DNA of 5,957 nt from an uncultured Bacilli bacterium. Its GTDB lineage: Bacteria > Bacillota_I > Bacilli_A > RF39 > UBA660. Positions 1 through 5,136 of the stretch are shown piece by piece. A program made the translations under genes and the position numbers. Under the pieces are notes generated by a model. The model had not been told where the DNA came from. It did no database searches and saw nothing but the letters and a program-made list of their open reading frames with translations. Positions within the stretch are counted from its first letter, which is position 1. Each line of letters opens with the position of its first letter. The stretch is taken from assembly GCA_944336815.1 (NCBI GenBank), contig CALVLG010000056.1:1-5957 (forward strand). Reading direction: 5' to 3'.

Positions 1-122
1 TTATTTAAAATACTTTCTTTTGATTGAGTACAAAAAATTGTATCAATTTCTTGTAAAGACATTTCTATACAATATGGTTCTTTCTGTTCTCTATCTACGC
101 TTAATGCATATATTTTTGTCAT
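1..122 (-). CDS. Partial hypothetical protein, N-terminal 40 codons only
   Basis: The reading frame opens at an ATG at 122 and stays open to the window edge, so only about 40 residues are visible and the stop is outside. The start is well supported. A perfect AGGAGG lies 7 nt upstream (130-135), and a strong promoter lies just before it, with no competing start codon in the leader. The visible protein begins MTKIYALSVDREQKEP and continues with a short mixed segment containing two cysteines (residues 18 and 31). It has no signal peptide, no membrane segment and no motif I recognise. A short beta-strand start (KIYALSV) followed by an acidic/amphipathic stretch (MSLQEIDTIF) would fit a small soluble cytoplasmic protein, but that is inference. 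I do not recognise the family. That it is a real gene is likely, because the promoter, ribosome site and frame agree. Confidence 0.7.
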   Translation of the reverse strand, partial: MTKIYALSVDREQKEPYCIEMSLQEIDTIFCTQSKESILN

Positions 123-129
123 AAATCTT

Positions 130-135
130 CCTCCT
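130..135 (-). promoter_or_regulatory. Ribosome binding site of the left-edge partial gene
   Basis: AGGAGG on the minus strand, within AAGGAGGAAG, sits 7 nt before the ATG at 122. The match to the anti-Shine-Dalgarno sequence is perfect and the spacing is standard. It is the main evidence that this truncated frame is a real gene. Confidence 0.85.
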
Positions 136-136
136 T

Positions 137-175
137 ACGAGAAGAAAATATTGTATCAAATATAATCGCTCTCGT
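137..175. repeat. Short inverted repeat around the promoter
   Basis: ACGAGA at 137-142 and TCTCGT at 170-175 form a 6-bp inverted repeat with 27 nt between the arms. The arm centres are about 33 bp apart, near three helical turns. One arm overlaps the -35 box and the other lies at the predicted transcription start, so it could be a pair of operator half-sites. Six-base arms can arise by chance, and no extension of the arms is seen. Confidence 0.25.
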
Positions 176-178
176 CAA
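150..178 (-). promoter_or_regulatory. Sigma-A-type promoter with extended -10, for the left-edge gene
   Basis: On the minus strand the -35 box TTGACG (178-173) and the -10 box TACAAT (155-150) are separated by exactly 17 nt. A TG dinucleotide one base before the -10 (TGATACAAT) makes it an extended -10. Each hexamer matches the housekeeping consensus at five of six positions. The expected transcription start is near 143, giving a leader of about 21 nt that consists mostly of the ribosome binding site. The -35 box contains the TGA stop codon (177-175) of the upstream small Cys-rich gene. This is a prediction from sequence alone, but it is one of the better consensus matches possible in such AT-rich DNA. 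Confidence 0.75.
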
Positions 179-450
179 TAGCCCAAAAACCAAGCAATAA
201 TAGCTAAGACTAGTAAAACAATGTATCCAATTAAATAACCAGTAACGTCACTAGATTTTTTACTTGCCTCTTTTCCTAAATCATACAATCTTTGTTTATC
301 AAAATATTTTCGGCTATAACAATTAGCAAATTTATCACAAGCGGGCATATTAGCTAAAACAAACTTTTTATTTTTTTTACATTCATATATTCCATCGCCT
401 TTATTTTTTTTAGTATTCAAGTAATCACAATCACTACAATATTTAGCCAT
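175..450 (-). CDS. Small Cys-cluster protein with one C-terminal membrane helix
   Basis: A 91-residue protein of unknown function. Its N-terminal half carries cysteines at positions 5, 8, 24, 38 and 44. The CxxC at 5-8 (YCSDCDYL) together with C24 and C38 (PACDKF) resembles a four-cysteine metal site, probably zinc, although redox or iron-sulfur roles cannot be excluded. A basic linker follows (roughly 45-68), then a hydrophobic helix of about 20 residues (69-89) close to the C-terminus. The protein is therefore probably anchored by its tail, with the Cys-rich domain in the cytoplasm, as the lysines next to the helix suggest. I have an impression of similar short Cys-rich proteins in Bacillota but cannot name a family. 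The ATG at 450 is chosen because AGGAGG lies 7 nt upstream. A TTG at 474 would add eight residues, but it lies upstream of the predicted transcription start and the ribosome site would then be inside the gene. It has its own promoter at the end of topA and stops with TGA. Confidence 0.85.
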   Translation of the reverse strand: MAKYCSDCDYLNTKKNKGDGIYECKKNKKFVLANMPACDKFANCYSRKYFDKQRLYDLGKEASKKSSDVTGYLIGYIVLLVLAIIAWFLGY

Positions 451-457
451 TATTTTC

Positions 458-463
458 CCTCCT
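458..463 (-). promoter_or_regulatory. Ribosome binding site that fixes the start of the small Cys-rich gene
   Basis: AGGAGG on the minus strand (inside AAGAGGAGGG) lies 7 nt before the ATG at 450. It decides the start in favour of this ATG over the in-frame TTG at 474, which would place the site inside the coding region. Confidence 0.9.
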
Positions 464-474
464 CTTGAAAACAA

Positions 475-503
475 ATTCTAGCAAAAAAAAGAAGAAAAAT
501 CAA
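475..503 (-). promoter_or_regulatory. Sigma-A-type promoter with extended -10, for the small Cys-rich gene
   Basis: The -35 box TTGATT (503-498) and the -10 box TAGAAT (480-475) are separated by 17 nt, and a TG one base before the -10 (TGCTAGAAT) gives an extended -10. The predicted start is near 468, leaving a leader of about 18 nt. The -35 box contains the TGA stop codon of topA (502-500) and lies in the loop of the predicted terminator hairpin. The -35 matches consensus at only four of six positions, but the extended -10 compensates. Confidence 0.6.
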
Positions 504-513
504 ATTTCTTCTT
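483..513 (-). terminator. AT-rich intrinsic terminator at the end of topA
   Basis: Reading the minus strand, AAGAAGAAA (513-505) pairs perfectly with TTTCTTCTT (497-489) across a 7-nt loop (504-498). A run of T follows (488-483), continuous with the end of the stem. The 9-bp stem has only two G-C pairs, so it is thermodynamically weak and readthrough is plausible. It starts within the last codons of topA, and the topA stop codon is in the loop. It would end the rbgA-rnhB-LTA synthase-topA transcript. The stem arms are also the codons of the Glu-rich topA C-terminus, so the pairing could be partly coincidental. Confidence 0.5.
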
Positions 514-2527
514 CATAATTACAGTTAAGACAAACCGCTTTTTTCTTTTTTAAAACCATTATATTATCACAATTTGGACATTTTTTTACTGGTTTATCCC
601 ATGAAGCAAAATCACAAGTTGGATAGTGATTACAACCATAGAAAACTTTGCCCCGTTTAGTTTTCTTTTCTATAATCATGCCATCACATTTCGGACAAGG
701 CATGATTTCCACCACTTCTTTAAAAACCTTTTTAATATACTTACAATTTGGATAATTAGAACAAGCAGTAAAAGTTCCATATTTTCCTCTTCTTTTAACT
801 AATGGACTACCACATTCTGGACAAGTTTCACCAGTCTCTTCGGCCGGTTTCTTTTCCATTTTCTTAAAAGCATCTTCAACCATTGGTTCAAATTCATCAT
901 AAAATTCTTTTAAAACAGCCACATTATTCATCTTGCCTTCAGCAATTTCATCTAATTCTTTTTCCATATTAGCTGTATATTTAACATTAACAATATTGCT
1001 GAAAAATTCTTGTAACTTATCCGTTGTTTCAATCCCAATTTCAGTTGGTACAAATTTTTTATCTTCCATTGTCACATAAGCCCGATCCTTCAAAGTTTGA
1101 ATAATTGGCGCATAAGTACTAGGCCTTCCAATTCCTAAACTTTCCATTTCTTTAATTAAAGAGCCTTCTGTATAACGTGGTTCCGGTTTGGTAAAATGTT
1201 GTTCTTTCTCTATTTTATCGGCAATCACAACCCCACTTTTATAATTAGCAAAATCTGGTAAAATCGTATCTTTTTGTTCTTCAAAACGACCATATACTTT
1301 TAAATAACCATCAAATTTTAAAACACTCCCGGTTGCTTTAAATTCATAGCCATTATTTTCTAAAAGGGCAGTTGTATTTAATAGTCCAGCACTGGCCATC
1401 AAAGATGCCAAAGCTCTGGTATAAATCATATCATATAATTTATACTCGTCATTAGTTAAATAATTTTTTACTTCTTCTGGCGTTCTTAAAATACTAGTTG
1501 GTCTAATTCCTTCATGAGCATCTTGAATATTTTCTTTTTTCTTTGGTACTTTTACACTCCCAACATATTCTTTACCATATTTCTTTTCAATATATTCCTT
1601 TGTTTCAGCTACAAATAAAGGTGAAACTCTTTCCGAATCAGTACGCATATACGTAATTAAACCAACTGTTTCTTTCCCCAAATCAACTCCTTCATAAAGT
1701 TTTTGCGCAATCCGCATCGTTTTAGAAGAAGGAAAATTAAGTTTATTAGCCGCCATTTGTTGTAAAGTTGTTGTTTTAAAAACTGGCTTAGAACTTCTTT
1801 TCGTTTCTTTAGCTTCCACTTTAGCAATTTGAAAAGCATTCGATAAAGAAGCTAAAATATCATCGGCTTCTCTTTCCCCTTTAATTTCAATTTTCTTTCC
1901 TTTATATTTTTCTAAAAGCGCTGTAAAGTCTTTAAAATCAGCCGTGATTGTCCAATATTCTTCTGGTTTAAAAGCTAAAATAGCTCTTTCCCGATCAACA
2001 ATAAGTTTTAAAGCCACACTTTGAACCCGACCAGCACTTTTACCTCCCGTTTTACTTTGCATTAACTTAGATAAACGAAAGCCAATAATTCGATCTAAAA
2101 TTCTTCTTGTTTCTTGACTTTTTACTAAATCATCATCAATTTTACGAGGATTTTGTAAAGCGTTTTCCACTACTTGTTTAGTAATTTCATTAAAAGTTAT
2201 TCGTTCATAGTTTTCTTCTTCTACTCCTAAAGCTTCTTTTAAATGCCAAGAAATAGCTTCACCTTCCCGGTCTGGGTCAGTCGCAAGATACACAAACGAA
2301 GCCTTTTGTACTTCTTTTTTTAAATCATTAATTAATTTTTTCTTTCCAGAAATAGGAACATAAGTCGGAGTAAAGTCATTTAAAACATCAACACCTAAGC
2401 CAAATTTTCCAGAAGTTGCTAAATCCATAATATGGCCTTTACTAGAAACAACTTTATAATCTTTACCCAAAAAAGCCCCGATTGTTTTACTTTTATGTGG
2501 CGACTCCACAATCATTAGTTTACTCAC
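500..2527 (-). CDS. topA: DNA topoisomerase I (type IA)
   Basis: Relaxes negative supercoils by cutting one strand through a 5'-phosphotyrosine link, balancing gyrase in the cytoplasm. The protein is 675 residues, near the usual length in Bacilli. The Toprim domain is at the N-terminus, with the catalytic Glu in IVESP (residue 8) and the metal-binding DPDREGE (84-90). The SAGRVQS segment is at 165-171, and the active-site tyrosine lies in GLITYMRTDS (Tyr 293). The C-terminus has three zinc-ribbon units: cysteines 569/572/589/595, 611/614/632/638 and 650/653/666/669. The last, with CxxC at both ends, is the shortest. The start chosen is the GTG at 2527, giving (M)SKLMIVESP, which fits the family N-terminus and overlaps the upstream stop by 8 nt (GTGAGTAA). 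The ribosome site is mediocre (AAAGGA, 12 nt away), so coupling to the sulfatase gene is likely. An ATG at 2536 or a TTG at 2557 would add residues the family does not have. All catalytic residues checked are present. Confidence 0.98.
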   Translation of the reverse strand: MSKLMIVESPHKSKTIGAFLGKDYKVVSSKGHIMDLATSGKFGLGVDVLNDFTPTYVPISGKKKLINDLKKEVQKASFVYLATDPDREGEAISWHLKEALGVEEENYERITFNEITKQVVENALQNPRKIDDDLVKSQETRRILDRIIGFRLSKLMQSKTGGKSAGRVQSVALKLIVDRERAILAFKPEEYWTITADFKDFTALLEKYKGKKIEIKGEREADDILASLSNAFQIAKVEAKETKRSSKPVFKTTTLQQMAANKLNFPSSKTMRIAQKLYEGVDLGKETVGLITYMRTDSERVSPLFVAETKEYIEKKYGKEYVGSVKVPKKKENIQDAHEGIRPTSILRTPEEVKNYLTNDEYKLYDMIYTRALASLMASAGLLNTTALLENNGYEFKATGSVLKFDGYLKVYGRFEEQKDTILPDFANYKSGVVIADKIEKEQHFTKPEPRYTEGSLIKEMESLGIGRPSTYAPIIQTLKDRAYVTMEDKKFVPTEIGIETTDKLQEFFSNIVNVKYTANMEKELDEIAEGKMNNVAVLKEFYDEFEPMVEDAFKKMEKKPAEETGETCPECGSPLVKRRGKYGTFTACSNYPNCKYIKKVFKEVVEIMPCPKCDGMIIEKKTKRGKVFYGCNHYPTCDFASWDKPVKKCPNCDNIMVLKKKKAVCLNCNYEEEI

Positions 2528-4508
2528 TATCTTCATCCGTCCTTTCTTTTGCTTCAATTTTTTCTTTTAAATCAGCAAAATAATTCGTTGATATAGCTAA
2601 TTTACTCATTTGCTTTTTCTGATTAATATCATAATTAATTTGCTGTAATTCACTAGTTGTATATTTTTCTTCCCCAAGATATGTTACAAGTCCACTTCTA
2701 GCATCATATCTAGCCACTTCATCTTCCCACGAACTATCCGCAAACACAACTCGACCCGAAAAATCTTCATCAAATAAATCTTCCCCTAAATAAAACCTTG
2801 GGTCATAATCTAAATCAAAAAGATTAGCTATAGTTGGTAAAAGATTCATATATGAGGTTTTTTCAGAAAAAACTTGGGGTTCTAGCTCACTATTATATAT
2901 GACAAATGGCGTTCTTTCAATCTCATAAAAATCAGCTACGTCATACGAAACCGCACTTTGAACATCTTGATCAGCTAACCCATAAGGATAATGATCACCA
3001 TATAAAACAATAACCGTATCTTTTAAAACGCCTTTTTCTTCTAAAGTATCTAATAAGACTCCTAACGCATCATCTGTAACTTTTAACTTAGCCATGTATC
3101 TTTTTAATTGCATAGAGTAATCAGTATCCGCAAATAAACTCATATATTTATCACTATAGAAACTATCATTATCATAAGGCTGATGTGGCGTAACAGTGGT
3201 AATCCATGCCATAAAAGGTTCATCTTGTGTAAATATTGCTGAAGCTTTTTCGATTAACTCAACATCACTAGGCCATTCCAAATAATTATTCGTAATTGAT
3301 ATTCCTAAGCTATCCGCATCATAATAAGCCATACTCCCCATGTGATAATGAAAAACATCCCGAGCATAATATGTCGCATCAAAATTATGATAACTTGTTG
3401 CCGTATATCCTTTCTTTTTAAAGCGATTAAAAATCGAAGTAAAATAATCATTTGTTTGATATACATTAGCCGTACATGAAGTATTTAATGCATAAAGTGA
3501 AGTCATGCCACTAAACTCATTATCACCTGTCGCACAAGCATTTCTTGGACTATAATTATTTTCCCAGTACCAAGCATGTTCTAAAATTCGTTGGAAATTC
3601 GGATAATATTCTTCATGTAAAATAATGTTATTTACTGACTCCATCATAATTACAATAACATTTTTATCTTTAAAATAACCTGTATAATCATTTGGCTGCG
3701 TAATTTTTCGGGATAAAAAGTATTGATCTAAAGTCTTTAAAGTCGGATCTTTTTCTTCATTAGTAACTTCCATAAAAAGAGTATCATCAATTACTCTTGT
3801 ATCATCTTCACTAACTTCTGGCTTTTGATAAAAATCACCAATAATATATACTGGGAAAAATTGTTGCTTAATATCAAGAAGCCCAAAAACACTTGTCCCA
3901 AACTGATTAATTGCCACCGAAGAATTAGTTGGTGAGAAAAACAAATGCTTATTTAAAGCCATTTGAATCGGATTTTGCATGAAAGGAATATAAAGTGTTC
4001 CCATATATAAACCAGCAGCAATTATAAGTAGTAAAGCATGAAGCTGCCTTGGATATACCCCAACGTTTCGCTTTTCTTCCTTTTGCTTGTTTCTTAAAAT
4101 CATATACCATATATAAAGGACAAAAGGAACAAAAATTAAATAATATTCTGGTTTATAGCTTACCAAAAATTCTTTAATATAAGATGTTACAGCTCCAATT
4201 TGACTGCTTGTTCCAAAAGAAACATATACTCCCAAAAAGCTATTAAAGCCGGCTTGAATCCACGTATAAATTGTCGCGATAAACAAAAATATCGCAATTC
4301 CTCTTCTTCTTGTTTGCATCTTTTTAAAGAAAAATAAAAAGAAAGTTACCAAAAAACTTAAGAAAAAAGAAGACAAAAAAATCCGCCACGTAGCCCAGTC
4401 TATAATCATAAATCCTTCTACGACGCGAAAAATAATTTCAATACCAAATAAAAAACATGTGGTAATTATACTTTCTAACAAAAATTCTTTATATAGGAAC
4501 TTCTTCAT
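2520..4508 (-). CDS. LTA synthase family protein (sulfatase-fold phosphoglycerol transferase)
   Basis: A polytopic membrane enzyme of 662 residues, probably transferring glycerol phosphate from phosphatidylglycerol to a growing lipoteichoic acid or a related glycolipid outside the cell. Five hydrophobic helices are visible at about 10-30, 41-62, 70-88, 122-138 and 157-176, followed by an extracytoplasmic sulfatase domain from about 280. Landmarks of the LtaS active site are the metal-binding Glu in VIVIMMES (290), the nucleophile Thr in CATGDNEF (327), the His in TPHQPY (442) and Asp-His in LYGDHYPYG (505-506). The length is close to the S. aureus enzyme. No AxA signal-peptidase site is obvious after the last helix. 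Whether it is the primary LTA synthase, a primase or a modifying enzyme cannot be told. The ATG at 4508 is chosen over the GTG at 4517 because GGAAGG lies 8 nt before the ATG and the GTG falls inside that site. It overlaps rnhB by 20 nt. Two ectodomain cysteines (325, 345) flank the nucleophile. Confidence 0.93.
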   Translation of the reverse strand: MKKFLYKEFLLESIITTCFLFGIEIIFRVVEGFMIIDWATWRIFLSSFFLSFLVTFFLFFFKKMQTRRRGIAIFLFIATIYTWIQAGFNSFLGVYVSFGTSSQIGAVTSYIKEFLVSYKPEYYLIFVPFVLYIWYMILRNKQKEEKRNVGVYPRQLHALLLIIAAGLYMGTLYIPFMQNPIQMALNKHLFFSPTNSSVAINQFGTSVFGLLDIKQQFFPVYIIGDFYQKPEVSEDDTRVIDDTLFMEVTNEEKDPTLKTLDQYFLSRKITQPNDYTGYFKDKNVIVIMMESVNNIILHEEYYPNFQRILEHAWYWENNYSPRNACATGDNEFSGMTSLYALNTSCTANVYQTNDYFTSIFNRFKKKGYTATSYHNFDATYYARDVFHYHMGSMAYYDADSLGISITNNYLEWPSDVELIEKASAIFTQDEPFMAWITTVTPHQPYDNDSFYSDKYMSLFADTDYSMQLKRYMAKLKVTDDALGVLLDTLEEKGVLKDTVIVLYGDHYPYGLADQDVQSAVSYDVADFYEIERTPFVIYNSELEPQVFSEKTSYMNLLPTIANLFDLDYDPRFYLGEDLFDEDFSGRVVFADSSWEDEVARYDARSGLVTYLGEEKYTTSELQQINYDINQKKQMSKLAISTNYFADLKEKIEAKERTDEDSE

Positions 4509-5136
4509 TGCCTTCACCTTCCATAATTAAATCACGAATAGGCTTATATGTAAAGCGGTACTCTTTATTTGGTCCATATTTCTTTACTAATTCTAAATGC
4601 CTTTTTGTTGGATACCCTTTATGTTTAGCAAATTCATATTCTGGATACTTTTGATCTAGTTCTAACATAATATGATCCCTTGTAACCTTGGCAAGAACAC
4701 TAGCCGCGGCAATTGTTAAAGACAAGGCATCCCCATGAATAATAGGCTTTACAGGCACATCTAAATCATGAATCGGCATTGCATCAGTTAAAACATACTC
4801 TGGCTTAACTTTCATATCCCAAATAGCTTTTTTCATTGCTAATCTAGAAGCCTCGTAAATATTTATTTCATCAATAGTTTTAGCATCAACAATGCCAATC
4901 CCATAAGAAATAGCATCTTTCTTAATAATTGGAAAAAATTTTTCTCTTTTCTTTTCCGTTAACTTTTTTGAATCATTCAAACCTTCTAAAGTATAATTTT
5001 TAGGTAAAATCACCGCCGCCGCGACAACAGGCCCAGCTAAAGGTCCTCTTCCGGCTTCATCAGTTCCACAAATAAAAGTATATCCCTCTTGATATAATTC
5101 TTTCTCATAAGCTAATAAATCTACTTCTGTTTTCAT
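4489..5136 (-). CDS. rnhB: Ribonuclease HII
   Basis: Cuts the RNA strand of RNA/DNA hybrids and incises at single ribonucleotides misincorporated in DNA, starting ribonucleotide excision repair in the cytoplasm. The protein is 215 residues, a normal length for this family. The catalytic Asp-Glu pair is in GTDEAGRGPLAGPVV (Asp 26, Glu 27), with the GRG motif following at 29-31. The other two acidic residues of the DEDD site are Asp 118 (VLTDAM) and Asp 136 (IHGDALS), followed by the conserved AAASVLAKVTRD segment (143-154). NDSKKL (54-59) is also typical. HGDA replaces the KGDS seen in E. coli, a mild variation outside the metal ligand. The ATG overlaps the rbgA stop in an ATGA junction. No strong ribosome site precedes it (GGATAG 4 nt away at best), so translation is probably coupled to rbgA. 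The tail overlaps the start of the LTA-synthase gene by 20 nt. Confidence 0.98.
   Translation of the reverse strand: MKTEVDLLAYEKELYQEGYTFICGTDEAGRGPLAGPVVAAAVILPKNYTLEGLNDSKKLTEKKREKFFPIIKKDAISYGIGIVDAKTIDEINIYEASRLAMKKAIWDMKVKPEYVLTDAMPIHDLDVPVKPIIHGDALSLTIAAASVLAKVTRDHIMLELDQKYPEYEFAKHKGYPTKRHLELVKKYGPNKEYRFTYKPIRDLIMEGEGNEEVPI
4517..4522 (-). promoter_or_regulatory. Ribosome binding site of the LTA synthase gene, inside rnhB
   Basis: GGAAGG on the minus strand, inside the last codons of rnhB, lies 8 nt before the ATG at 4508. The alternative GTG start at 4517 overlaps this site, which argues against it. Confidence 0.6.

Noticed and set aside
451..474. TTG start for the small Cys-rich gene, eight residues longer
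   Set aside because: It would put the perfect AGGAGG inside the gene and start upstream of the predicted transcription start near 468. The ATG at 450 has ideal spacing.
1657..1839. 60-codon open frame inside topA in another reading frame
   Set aside because: It lies wholly within well-conserved topA coding sequence on the same strand, has no ribosome site of its own, and its leucine/lysine-rich translation is what a shifted AT-rich frame gives.
2528..2557. TTG or ATG starts (2557, 2536) for topA
   Set aside because: They add a lysine-rich extension before the conserved SKLMIVESP N-terminus, and the AAAGGA motif is too close to the ATG at 2536 to serve it.
4509..4517. GTG start for the LTA synthase gene, three residues longer
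   Set aside because: The GTG overlaps the GGAAGG ribosome site. The ATG at 4508 has 8-nt spacing from it.
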